A stretch of DNA of 39,122 nt from JABSOG01 sp041583135 (GTDB taxonomy: Bacteria; Pseudomonadota; Gammaproteobacteria; Enterobacterales; Alteromonadaceae), in the NCBI GenBank assembly GCA_041583135.1, contig JBFHGJ010000051.1:1-39122 (forward strand), in the 5' to 3' direction. The notes below the pieces were generated by a model, which saw only the letters and a program-made list of their open reading frames with translations, ran no database searches and was not told where the DNA came from. The translations under genes and the position numbers were made by a program. This document shows positions 25,901 to 33,362 of the stretch, one piece after another; within the stretch, counting starts at the first letter, position 1, and the number at the start of each line of letters is the position of its first letter.

Positions 25901-25983
25901 GCTGCACTGATAGAACCCATCAAAGTAAAAAATGCAACATTCCTTATCACACTGCTTTTCTTAAAACGTACCGAGTTTTTCAT
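22924..25983 (-). CDS. Secreted endonuclease I with LTD/PKD/P-domain array
   Basis: A 1019-residue exported nuclease. The signal peptide is at residues 1-30 (..SISAAQA). The endonuclease I (EndA/NucM) domain spans about 36-295 and includes the active-site segment NREHSWPKS and the downstream DAHHLF. FN3 spans about 305-400. Two tandem modules follow, each a lamin-tail-like domain (WINEIHYDN.. to ..GHSLQL) plus a PKD domain (SWDFGDGN / SWDFGNGN), at about 405-660 and 660-905. The C terminus is a proprotein-convertase P domain (about 911-1019). Free endonuclease I is only about 230 residues, so this is a large surface or secreted version, probably for using extracellular DNA as nutrient or for biofilm turnover. 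It starts at an ATG after AAGAGAC. The nuclease call is strong; the cell-surface role is inferred. Confidence 0.92.
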   Translation of the reverse strand: MKNSVRFKKSSVIRNVAFFTLMGSISAAQAGIPAGYYDTANTATPTALRSSLHEIIDDHQKYPYTSSSTDTWDILEAADTDPNNPNNVITIYKNATYGKVGGGNTNYNREHSWPKSYGFPNDGSDNYPYTDAHHLFIADSSYNSSRSNKPYADCTSGCAEKVTLANAGQGGGATESNWTTGSFETGSWQTWSGRKGDVARALMYMAVRYEGGTHGVTGVTEPDLILTDDRTLIGQSNQGANISVAYMGLKSVLLQWHKEDPVDALEQAHNDTVYLYQGNRNPFVDHPEWVVCVFENNCSGGSGDSIPPSAPTGLSATGGDYSASLSWSANGESDLLGYNVYRATISGGQLTKANSAIVTTTSFSDSGLNASTTYYYTVKAVDTSYNESAGSAEASATTNQGAPQPTAAVWINEIHYDNESTDSNEGVEVAGPAGTNLSGWSIVAYNGNGGTSYGTTSLSGVLADQQGGIGTQFFAIAGLQNGAPDGLALVDGTGAVIQFLSYEGTMTATDGPASGSTSTDIGVSETTTTLVGHSLQLSGSGSSYADFSWAAASASTYNSVNNNQTFVGQISNQNPTASFTHSCNALSCTFDASASSDADGTIANYSWDFGDGNNGSGSNPTHGYSLNGSYNVVLTITDDQGATDTATAQVTVAANTSTPWINEIHYDNDGTDVNEGVEVAGEAGINLSGWSIVAYNGNGGTMYSTTNLSGTIADQQGGFGTINFAIANLQNGAPDGIALVDNTGTVVQFLSYEGSFTATDGPASGMTADDIGVSETSTSPVGHSLQLTGNGTSYVQFSWATAAAATPDAINNGQSFGSAPVNNAPVAAFTQSCTELSCTFDASTSSDSDGSITSYSWDFGNGNSATGVNASQTFAADGTYNVTLTVTDNDGATATSTVAVTVAATPVNTSYFENTTAVSIPDRSTITSNIAVDRTGSAGNVSVTVDISHTYRGDISIYLVAPDGSSYLLKDKDRNDSAQNIQATYTGSISGNAAGTWTLQVTDNYRRDTGTLNNWSIQF

Positions 25984-26214
25984 TTTAAGTCTCTTGAGTG
26001 ATTATTTGTTTTTAAGTTTTTGACGCGCCGTTAAACCGCTAACCGCTGCAATAGTTGACTAGTTTGCTATTGTCGCCAATATCAAAGAGTCGTTACTTCT
26101 GCACCTCTTTTTGTCCAAAGAGTGTGCAATGGCGCCGAACTATATATGGATCGCGTTACAATTTCATTACATTTTTTCTTTCAAATGCTCACAAAAAATA
26201 CGGATAATTTAAAC

Positions 26215-26230
26215 TTGACCAAATGGTCAA
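26215..26230. promoter_or_regulatory. TTGACCA/TGGTCAA dyad
   Basis: Two 7-base inverted half-sites around AA, with a further TTGTCAA half-site a few bases on. It lies about 230 bp upstream of the endonuclease start. It is operator-like; the regulator is unknown. Confidence 0.35.
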
Positions 26231-26263
26231 ATTGTCAAATTTTCGTATTAGAACTATCTTAAA

Positions 26264-26280
26264 CCACATATATTATGTGG
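26264..26280. promoter_or_regulatory. CCACATA/TATGTGG dyad
   Basis: Seven-base inverted arms around TAT, second of three dyads within 120 bp upstream of the endonuclease gene. Confidence 0.35.
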
Positions 26281-26315
26281 ATCGTAAATTTTTCGTTTTT
26301 CAGCTGTTTATTTAA

Positions 26316-26333
26316 CTTGTCTAACTAGACAAG
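26316..26333. promoter_or_regulatory. CTTGTCTA/TAGACAAG dyad
   Basis: Eight-base inverted arms around AC, third of three dyads upstream of the endonuclease gene. The symmetry and spacing suit a dimeric helix-turn-helix regulator, but no such gene is nearby. Confidence 0.35.
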
Positions 26334-26706
26334 AAAAAATATTTTTTGAAAAAATATCGCTTTGTACATGTATTGATATATTTTGTTGGTGTGGTTCGCT
26401 AATAAATGAAGCCTTGTGGCTTGATTAGGTTAATGTGTTAATGCTCAGTTAATGAACAAATCGATCTAAAACCAATCAATGTGAAGGTTTTTTGATGGTT
26501 TTACCCGTAACTTATCCTTTTTATTGAATGTCTGACGTGTTTTTATTGTGCTTGTATTGGTGCTGACCTAATGGTCAGAAAGAGATTTGGTTGCAGGTGT
26601 TTTTAATATTTTTATTTAAAATCAACGAATTGTGTGCGTAAAGCAAAAATCGCGCTGAGCCATGGGTTGTCGAATTGGTGGGTTTTACGGTGTCGATGGT
26701 GAAGTG

Positions 26707-26728
26707 AAAGGGGGTAAGCTCCCCCTTT
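26707..26728 (-). terminator. Terminator of the AAA+ ATPase gene
   Basis: AAAGGGGG and CCCCCTTT form an 8-bp stem with a six-base loop, 29 bases past the stop codon of the minus-strand ATPase gene. The T-run is short. Confidence 0.6.
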
Positions 26729-26756
26729 GGTCTAATTCTGTATGGCCTGTTTGGCC

Positions 26757-28364
26757 TCAACAAGCCCAAACGGTAGCAAACTCGCCATCGTGATATTCAA
26801 CTTCTTTCCAGATCTTATCACGCCAGCGAATTTGGTCGTCACGATCAAACAAAAGCACATGACATTCATCGGCATTGCAGATGTCGCCGTAAGCCAGCAC
26901 TTGTTTCACCGCCGCAGTGACGCAACTTTCCCACTCACCTTTGAGCACTTTAAGCTCAATGGCAAAGCGCTGCACAGGACCGACGAAGCCTTGTTCGCTA
27001 ATGGGCCATTCAACCAGTAAGTCGATACGCTTGCGTCCTAAGGCGTATTCCCGAGTGATCCGGCCGCCGCCATCTACCACTCGTTGAAAAAAAGCCTGAG
27101 CCAACAATTGTGGTGCAACCTCTTGGTAGCAGAATTGTCCTAACCACATGCCACTGTTTTCACGGAAAAACTGCTGAAATGCGGTGAGTAGTTTACTCAT
27201 ATTCAAACGGTTATCGTCATCGACATACCATGCCTGTTGATGACTGATCTTGACTTGAACCGGATAGCTCAACTCTCGCGGGATCACTTCTTTATAGATG
27301 TCGTTACTTATGCTCAGTTGCGGTTTGAGGTCGATAAGACCTAGGTCTTCAACATATTGCAGATCATCTAAGCTACAGGCCGTTTTATAAGTGCTCTCAT
27401 CGCCTTCGAGTATCGGCAACAGCACCGCTTTGACTCGAGGCTCCTTAAGTTTATCGCTGAGCTGGTCTAAATGGGTTGCTCTTGAATGGATCACTCGCTC
27501 GCGGGCGGCGCGGTAATCTTCTAGGGTAATGGTTTTGCTGCGATCTCGGTTACGTTTTTCTTTGCGCACCATTTCATCACCCAAGGCGTTGACCAGCCAA
27601 GGCTGTCCTTTGGTGTCGCACCACAAAGGTTTGAAAATGGCCGGATCAAATGGTTGGCCTGTCGCTTTGGTGTGTTGGGCAAAGAGCAGTTCAAGCTCTT
27701 GCTCGGTAAAATTGCCGATACGCAACGATTCGGCTTTAATATTAAAGGCGCTGCCCCCGGTGATCACCTCACCTGAGGTATGTATTCGATAGTCTTTTAC
27801 GTCGCGAACCCCACATAACACTATGCTCTGTGGAAAAGCATTGGGCCTTTGTGTGTAACCTGCCCGAACTTGGCGTAGCAGTGAGATTAAGGTGTTGCCG
27901 ACCAAAGAATCCACTTCATCGATGATCAGCACACAAGGCTTATCGCTTTGCATTGCCCAATCGGTCAAAATACCGCTAAACGCGGCCCCCGGTACATTTT
28001 CTCCAAGATGCTTCTGCACCAAACTCTCAAGCAGTGGTGCACTGCTGCTACCTTCCGCTTTGGCTTGCTGCGCAATATTGCGGCAAATAATGCGCATAGC
28101 ATCATTGACGTCACTGCCGGAGGGCTGTGCCGGTTCAACGTTGAGGTATAAGGGCGCATATTTGCCAGATGCTTCGAGCGCCGCCACCATCGCCTTTAAT
28201 GTACTGGTTTTACCGGTTTGTCTTGGTGCATGAAAGACAAAATAGCGTTTGGTATCGATGAGATACTGTATCTCGTCCCAATCGATTCTGCTCAGTGGAG
28301 AAAGGCAATAATGCTCGCCTTCAATGACAGGGCCTGTGGTATTAAAAAACTTCTCTATCGCCAT
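26757..28364 (-). CDS. AAA+ ATPase with C-terminal PD-(D/E)XK-like domain
   Basis: A 535-residue predicted cytoplasmic ATPase. The start chosen is the ATG at 28364 (MAIEKFFNTTGPV) with GAG eight bases upstream; the longer frame to 28457 adds an unlikely 31-residue leader. An AAA-type NTPase domain carries Walker A APRQTGKTS (K52), Walker B VLIIDEVDSL (D149) and an arginine-containing sensor region (LCGVRDVKDYR). A winged-helix-like middle follows. The last 100 residues show GRKRIDLLVEW.. FAIELKVLKGEW.. VKQVLAYGD, the D..ExK pattern of a restriction-like nuclease fold as in the AAA-ATPase/DUF1703-like families. Such genes are often accessory and multi-copy. A role in defence or mobile-element biology is possible but not shown. 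It lies next to the SRAP gene and the SMC operon. Confidence 0.8.
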   Translation of the reverse strand: MAIEKFFNTTGPVIEGEHYCLSPLSRIDWDEIQYLIDTKRYFVFHAPRQTGKTSTLKAMVAALEASGKYAPLYLNVEPAQPSGSDVNDAMRIICRNIAQQAKAEGSSSAPLLESLVQKHLGENVPGAAFSGILTDWAMQSDKPCVLIIDEVDSLVGNTLISLLRQVRAGYTQRPNAFPQSIVLCGVRDVKDYRIHTSGEVITGGSAFNIKAESLRIGNFTEQELELLFAQHTKATGQPFDPAIFKPLWCDTKGQPWLVNALGDEMVRKEKRNRDRSKTITLEDYRAARERVIHSRATHLDQLSDKLKEPRVKAVLLPILEGDESTYKTACSLDDLQYVEDLGLIDLKPQLSISNDIYKEVIPRELSYPVQVKISHQQAWYVDDDNRLNMSKLLTAFQQFFRENSGMWLGQFCYQEVAPQLLAQAFFQRVVDGGGRITREYALGRKRIDLLVEWPISEQGFVGPVQRFAIELKVLKGEWESCVTAAVKQVLAYGDICNADECHVLLFDRDDQIRWRDKIWKEVEYHDGEFATVWAC

Positions 28365-28601
28365 AAGTTTACTCAGCAGCGTTATACGCCAACAGACAGT
28401 ACACAAAGCCACATCATCAATGTGTTTTGCATATTTGGCTATCTTAAATAAAACCAATTAATGTTAAAGAAATTTATTAAATCACATTATCGTGTTTTAT
28501 GTAAGGTGGGTTAACCCATTTTAACTTTAAATTAAGTGTTTATTTGAGTTGATAAAGAGATATTCATTGGTGGTATCATCTTTCGTCAATTAACATTATC
28601 A

Positions 28602-28616
28602 TGTTTTTATTGTGCT
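28602..28616 (+). repeat. 15-base direct repeat, right copy
   Basis: TGTTTTTATTGTGCT here is identical to 26538-26552. The two copies bracket the AAA+ ATPase gene. The motif is T-rich, so chance is possible. A related ACATTATC(G/A)TGTTTT string also occurs at 28484 and 28593. Confidence 0.3.
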
Positions 28617-28644
28617 GGATCAGCGGGAAAGATGAGTAGTATGT

Positions 28645-28779
28645 TTACCAGCTTAGCTCCTCAACTTTGTATCCGATATATCCAGCTCGCCCACTAAGGC
28701 GAATTATCACCCCTACTTCCAATTCCTGTCGTAATTGAAGGCTGTACCAAGTGGTTTTAATAGTTTTTGCATCTTCCAT
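28645..28779 (-). CDS. Possible 44-residue small protein or gene remnant
   Basis: A short frame on the minus strand between the SRAP gene and the ATPase gene: MEDAKTIKTTWYSLQLRQEL.. ending ..GYKVEELSW. The same frame is open back to within six bases of the SRAP stop codon (DGLSVSARS.. before the ATG), so it may be the 3' remnant of a longer gene. Composition is protein-like (alternating hydrophobic strand pattern VGVIIRLSG). No ribosome site is convincing and no family is recognised. Confidence 0.3.
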   Translation of the reverse strand: MEDAKTIKTTWYSLQLRQELEVGVIIRLSGRAGYIGYKVEELSW

Positions 28780-28811
28780 AGATCTTGCTGAAACTGATAG
28801 GCCATCTTTAA

Positions 28812-29498
28812 TCAGTCATCCTTTTCAATAAACTCTTCTAACCCAATAGGGTTACGCTTGGCTGGCTTATCTATCGGCAAGGCGGAAAAATCATATCTTA
28901 GTGTGGGCTTTAAATAGTCGTTAAAGGCTTCGACTTGGCTGAAGTGTGGGTCGAGCCAGGCATCAATAAGCGCTTTGTCCTCAAAGGGGAGCATCAACGG
29001 CAGTGATTTTTGGTGAATGTGGGCAAGCTTGGGATGGCCGGGTAGGGTGATGATAGAGGTGCTGTAGCGCATTTCTCCGGTTTGCGGATTTTGCCAACTG
29101 CGATATAGACCGCCAAAGGCGATGGCACTGTTTACCGGCTTTAGTTGGTAGTATCTTTTGTCCTGCCCTTCGACAAAGCTGCTGGCGGGAATGAGGCAGC
29201 GGCTTTGGCGATAGGGCTGATAGGCTATCGACTGGGGGTTGTTGAGTTTGTCCGAGCGAGAGTTGAACGAGGCATATTGGTAGTTGGCCTTAAAACCTTC
29301 ACTGGTTTGTTGTTGCAGCAACCACCAGTTGGCATCGACAAAGTAGCGGCCGGTACTATCTTGCGCAACCATAGATATCGTTGATGCAGGCGCAACATCT
29401 TCACTTAAACGCAGGTGATCTATCTGGTCAAACAGGCCAAGTTGCTCACACATTATCCGGCATAGCGGATCATCAATAATATTGTATCGACCACACAT
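28812..29498 (-). CDS. SRAP-domain (YedK/HMCES-like) abasic-site protein
   Basis: A 228-residue SRAP protein that covalently traps abasic sites in single-stranded DNA through its N-terminal cysteine after Met removal. C2 (MCGRYN) is present. N79 and R81 (FNSRSDKL), E110 (ASSFVEGQ) and the histidine at about H162 (HIHQKSLPLMLP) occupy the expected catalytic and DNA-binding positions. The motif is slightly unusual, with EG rather than the common EW after the glutamate and KSLP in place of RMP after the histidine. The ATG is at 29498. It is divergent from the SMC operon with only 117 bases between starts, so the two may share regulation. The biochemical call is strong. Confidence 0.9.
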   Translation of the reverse strand: MCGRYNIIDDPLCRIMCEQLGLFDQIDHLRLSEDVAPASTISMVAQDSTGRYFVDANWWLLQQQTSEGFKANYQYASFNSRSDKLNNPQSIAYQPYRQSRCLIPASSFVEGQDKRYYQLKPVNSAIAFGGLYRSWQNPQTGEMRYSTSIITLPGHPKLAHIHQKSLPLMLPFEDKALIDAWLDPHFSQVEAFNDYLKPTLRYDFSALPIDKPAKRNPIGLEEFIEKDD

Positions 29499-29615
29499 AA
29501 TTCAGGTTAATTGAAGGATATATCACTATGGTTTATCACTGAGCTGGAGTTGTAAAGTAGAGGCTTTAATTTATTTTGGCTATTATCAGGGCACAATGAC
29601 GCAAGGGCTAAGAAG

Positions 29616-30428
29616 ATGAAGCTTAGTGATTACTTTGACAAGATGATTGCCGGTCAAACGCTCAACTATGATGAACTGCTGAAAAAGCTGCCGCGAGATG
29701 CTCGTCTTGATCACCATTTGATTTTTGCACCTCATAAGCTGGCACCGAAAAAGTATACCGTGGAGGTGCTTGATAAACCTCGCTTTGTCGAGCTGGTGGC
29801 GCAAGCCGCTAGTGCTCAAACCAGAGTCGAGGCGGCTGTTTTGGGGGATTCTCATCAGCGGCCGACCTCTTTTGGTCATTTACTGGTTTTTCACCAAGGC
29901 TTGTCTGATGATAGGCCCGATGTTGTCGTTATTCACAATGAGCAGGTCGCGCAGCCTTTTACGCCAAAAAGGCAACTGTTAATCATTGAAAACGAGGAGA
30001 ATTTTTTCCGCTATGCTGAGCTGCTTGATTTGCTTGGTTCGTTTGCCGGGTGTCAACTGACGCTATCGAATACAGACATTGTTTACGGCGCGGGCAACCA
30101 GATAAACAAAGGGCTTAACTTTAGTTTCTTCGAGCAGTATCATAGCGTGTTCTGCGCGTTCGACTGGGATCTTGGTGGCCTGATGATGTATAAAACCCTG
30201 AGTAAAACCCTAGGTGACGCCGTTAAATTTTTGCTGCCACGGGATTTAAGCCTTTGGCACAGTCACTTTAAGTTAAAGCCAACCTCCGCCACACAACTGC
30301 TAAAAGCGGCCAGTCTGGCGCAGTCGCTAGGGTTTGACTGCTTAGCCGAGGCGTTTCGTGCCAAGTTATGCTTTTTAGAGCAAGAGGTTTGGCTTGAGGT
30401 GACGCCCGACTCAACTACACAGGCGTAA
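29616..30428 (+). CDS. Toprim nuclease-like protein (MksG/JetD-like)
   Basis: A 270-residue cytoplasmic protein. The C-terminal part shows a Toprim pattern: LLIIENEENFF with E125/E127, GAGNQINKG at 158-166, and VFCAFDWDLGGLMMYKTL with D183 and D185. These are the acidic residues expected to bind metal in the DUF2220-type Toprim domain of JetD/MksG, the DNA-cleaving subunit of Wadjet. The N-terminal 110 residues could be a shortened winged-helix (DUF3322-like) region. Typical JetD proteins are nearer 380-400 residues, so this one is compact. ATG at 29616, AGGG about ten bases upstream. It ends three bases before the SMC gene, first of four coupled genes. The Toprim motif is seen directly; the JetD function is inferred from motif plus context. 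Confidence 0.75.
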   Translation: MKLSDYFDKMIAGQTLNYDELLKKLPRDARLDHHLIFAPHKLAPKKYTVEVLDKPRFVELVAQAASAQTRVEAAVLGDSHQRPTSFGHLLVFHQGLSDDRPDVVVIHNEQVAQPFTPKRQLLIIENEENFFRYAELLDLLGSFAGCQLTLSNTDIVYGAGNQINKGLNFSFFEQYHSVFCAFDWDLGGLMMYKTLSKTLGDAVKFLLPRDLSLWHSHFKLKPTSATQLLKAASLAQSLGFDCLAEAFRAKLCFLEQEVWLEVTPDSTTQA

Positions 30429-30431
30429 TAG

Positions 30432-33362
30432 ATGTCAGATAAGTTCGAATTTCAAATCAAACGATTGGTATTGGTAGACTCGGCAGGATTTTGCTATGTC
30501 GAATTACCGGTGGATGACCACGCTATTTTGCTCGGCAACGGTAACCTCGGTAAATCGAGTCTGCTCAATTCTTTGCGTCTGTTTTTGTTGCCGGAGAATA
30601 ACTTTAAAAACTCCAAAAACAAGTTTGCTTTCGCCACCCCAAAACGTGATGGCTACTATGACAATGAAGAGAGCTATGGTCACTATTTTCCGTCTAAATT
30701 CAGTTACTTGATTTTAGAGGCCAGCAACAATGTCGGCGGGGCAGAGCAAACCCATTGTCAAATTTTACATAAAAGCTCGGGTCACTTGGCCTACGAGCGT
30801 ATTTTCACGCCATTGGCTTATGACAATATTCGTCACTTGTTCTGGGATGGTAACGACGAGGCCGACGGCATTGGCTTTAGGGTGGATGATCTATCCGCAG
30901 CGGGTTTATTTAAGGCGCTCAAAGCGCTAGATAAAAACACCATCAGCGTGAAAGACCCGGCAAAGCTCAAAACCTTGCTGTATGAGAAGGACTTTTTGTC
31001 GCAAGCGGCGATGCGTTATAGCATTTTTCCATTGGCTGAGCGTGATGACGCCCGCATCGAGTCGCTACGCACTTTGATCTTATTGTTGTTTGATATGAAC
31101 GCCAGCTCGGAGCCGGTGGCACGGGCTGTGGCAAATATCATTGAGGCGGATAAAAAGTTTGTCGATGATGTGCTCGACTTTGATATTGAGCAGTTCTTGC
31201 AAAAACATGATGATTTAAAGGCGCAGGACATCAATCTGACCCGTATTGAAAATATGGGCGATAAGTTTCACAAACTGGCAGCTGATTTTACCAGTTATGG
31301 TCAACTAGCCGATAGCGAAAAGCAGTTTGCGGTATTTTATGCTCAGTTGTGTCGCACTTTAGAGCAACAGATCCAAGCCCAAGCCGAAAAAGCCACTGCC
31401 CGCAAAACCGCGCAAGAGCGGGATAAGTCAGAAGGTCAGCAATACAAAGCATTTTCTGATGAGCACAAGAAAATCGAAGGGGCACTGAAGCAAGATCAGC
31501 GCAGACAAAATGTCGCGCAACAGGCCGTTGAAAAGGCCGAAAGCTTACTGCTTAGCTACCCGGATATGCCGCTAGATGAGGTGCTTGAGCTGATCAAAGG
31601 GGATATCGAAGACAATACCCAAAGATTGCAGGCACTAGAGAGTGAAACGCAAAAAGCAGTGCGCATGAATGATCTTAAAAATCGCATTCACAAAAACCGT
31701 TTTGAGCGCGATAAGTGCCAAGCCAATATCGACAATCACCACTTTAGTCTGGAACAGCAATTGCCTGAAAACACTTGGCAGGTGCTTGCCGCGCTCAACA
31801 AGCGTTTAGCGCTGGCCAACCCACAACGGGAATTGGATGAAAGCGAAATTGCTGCGTTTATCGGTTTTGCCGATAGGTTTGAGCATGAGCCGATGACGGT
31901 CAGCATTTACAATGAACGGTTCGACAAACAAAACGGCTCGTTAAAGCGCAATGATGAAGCGCGAATTAGCGAACTTGAAGCGCAAATTCATGCTGATACA
32001 AGAGAGCTGGAACAGCTGGAAAAGGGTCATGCCAACCCCATCAATAAAGCCAATGAAGTCAAACTGTTAGAACGTGAAGTACAGCAGGCCAATCAAGAAC
32101 TGAGCGTGATTGGCGATTTAGAGTTCAACCGCAAAACCGTGCAGTCTTTGGTGCAGCCTATTAAAGAATTAGAGCAGCAATTTGCTGAGGTGACACAAAA
32201 GCTTGAGCAGGCCGAGCACAATCTAAACCGAGTACGCGGTGAACTCAATGAGCTAAACGTGGCTTACAGCGATGTGCAAAAGTCGGTTGCCAAATTAAGC
32301 GACTTAAAGAGCCGCTGCGAGCATATGATCACCTCCATGCCGCGCCTAGGCGTTGCGGTGAAGCAAACTTATTCGGATGCACCACCGCTGGCGCTAGATA
32401 ACAATGGGCTTAATGAGATCAGTGATAACCTGATCAAAGTCTCTGAACTTGGCAATCAGCTGATCATGGGGTTGAGGGCATTTATCAGTGAGCAAGTGAT
32501 TGAAGATGAACATGGTGTCATGGCCGAAAGCCCTGACAGACATGCGATAAAAGAGAGCTTCCGCAATCTTGAGGTCACCTTTGCCAATTTGCAATCCCGT
32601 CGTAATGTTTTGAGCGAGCAGGTCAGAACCCACAATGAGTCGGTGCAAGGCTACGCCAATATTTTGCAAAAGAATCATCAGCACATAAAACGTTTCGAAG
32701 CCCAGCTCAATCGTGATTTTGCCGAGGTCAGTATCAATGACCTAGAAGGTATCGAAGTCGATATTCATATCGATAAGCGTTTTGAAAACCTCGTGCACGA
32801 CGCCGCCAAGCTCGATTTGCACTCTGACAGCATGTTGCCTGATAAGTTTTATGACAGGCTGCAATCTTTTGCCAATGAGTTTTTCAAATCCGGCAGCAAT
32901 GCGAGGTTGACTATGGATAAGGTGATCAACAACCTCTCTTATCGCACCCGCAAGCGCGACCAAGCGCACTGGCAAACCAAGCAGCAGTCGAACTCAACTA
33001 CGGCTTTGATTAACTTAAAGCTGGTGCAGATCCTGTTGAGTAAGCTGCGTTCAAGCGGATGCAGCCTGATGTTTCCACTGGTTCTCGATGAAGTGGCAAC
33101 CGTTGATGTTAATCAATTTGATTGGCTGCTCGATGACATCAAGCAAAGCGGATTTAACCTCTTTGCCGCCAGTACCCACAGCGCCAGCCCTGAGCTGATA
33201 TACAAAATTGGCCGTCATCATGAGCTTGGTGAAATGCGTACTGCTAAGCCATATAGTACCGAGCGCGCCTTGGTGTATTGGGGCGGCGCAGAAGGATTTA
33301 GCACTATAGAAGAAGTTGAACAGTTAGGTATTTTTGAGGCAGTCGATGAGCAAACTGTTTAA
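30432..33362 (+). CDS. SMC-like ATPase (MksB/JetC-like)
   Basis: A 976-residue condensin-type ATPase with heads at both ends and a long coiled coil between. The N-terminal head has a Walker A, LLGNGNLGKSSLLNSL (K41). Residues about 290-830 are heptad-rich coiled coil (for example ISELEAQIHADTRELEQLEK), with a likely hinge near 435-500. The C-terminal head has QQSNSTTALINLKL at about 851-864 in place of a canonical LSGGQ signature, Walker B FPLVLDEVATVD (D886, E887), and a switch histidine in ASTHSASPE. This head organisation resembles MukB/MksB/JetC rather than classical SMC or Rad50 (no zinc hook). It sits in a four-gene operon with Toprim, kleisin-sized and MukE-like partners, which points to a loop-extruding complex. 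Confidence 0.82.
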   Translation: MSDKFEFQIKRLVLVDSAGFCYVELPVDDHAILLGNGNLGKSSLLNSLRLFLLPENNFKNSKNKFAFATPKRDGYYDNEESYGHYFPSKFSYLILEASNNVGGAEQTHCQILHKSSGHLAYERIFTPLAYDNIRHLFWDGNDEADGIGFRVDDLSAAGLFKALKALDKNTISVKDPAKLKTLLYEKDFLSQAAMRYSIFPLAERDDARIESLRTLILLLFDMNASSEPVARAVANIIEADKKFVDDVLDFDIEQFLQKHDDLKAQDINLTRIENMGDKFHKLAADFTSYGQLADSEKQFAVFYAQLCRTLEQQIQAQAEKATARKTAQERDKSEGQQYKAFSDEHKKIEGALKQDQRRQNVAQQAVEKAESLLLSYPDMPLDEVLELIKGDIEDNTQRLQALESETQKAVRMNDLKNRIHKNRFERDKCQANIDNHHFSLEQQLPENTWQVLAALNKRLALANPQRELDESEIAAFIGFADRFEHEPMTVSIYNERFDKQNGSLKRNDEARISELEAQIHADTRELEQLEKGHANPINKANEVKLLEREVQQANQELSVIGDLEFNRKTVQSLVQPIKELEQQFAEVTQKLEQAEHNLNRVRGELNELNVAYSDVQKSVAKLSDLKSRCEHMITSMPRLGVAVKQTYSDAPPLALDNNGLNEISDNLIKVSELGNQLIMGLRAFISEQVIEDEHGVMAESPDRHAIKESFRNLEVTFANLQSRRNVLSEQVRTHNESVQGYANILQKNHQHIKRFEAQLNRDFAEVSINDLEGIEVDIHIDKRFENLVHDAAKLDLHSDSMLPDKFYDRLQSFANEFFKSGSNARLTMDKVINNLSYRTRKRDQAHWQTKQQSNSTTALINLKLVQILLSKLRSSGCSLMFPLVLDEVATVDVNQFDWLLDDIKQSGFNLFAASTHSASPELIYKIGRHHELGEMRTAKPYSTERALVYWGGAEGFSTIEEVEQLGIFEAVDEQTV

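Larger units (their letters stand above)
25984..26756. other. Long AT-rich regulatory region
   Basis: A gene-free stretch of about 770 bp between the minus-strand endonuclease gene and the 3' end of the minus-strand AAA+ gene. The only frame longer than 60 codons (26575-26769) has no homology signals. The part nearest the endonuclease gene holds three separate dyads (26215-26230, 26264-26280, 26316-26333), and the far end holds a terminator hairpin at 26707-26728. Confidence 0.6.

Noticed and set aside
26575..26769. Small minus-strand ORF in the AT-rich region
   Set aside because: It has basic low-complexity composition, overlaps a terminator hairpin and shows no ribosome site.
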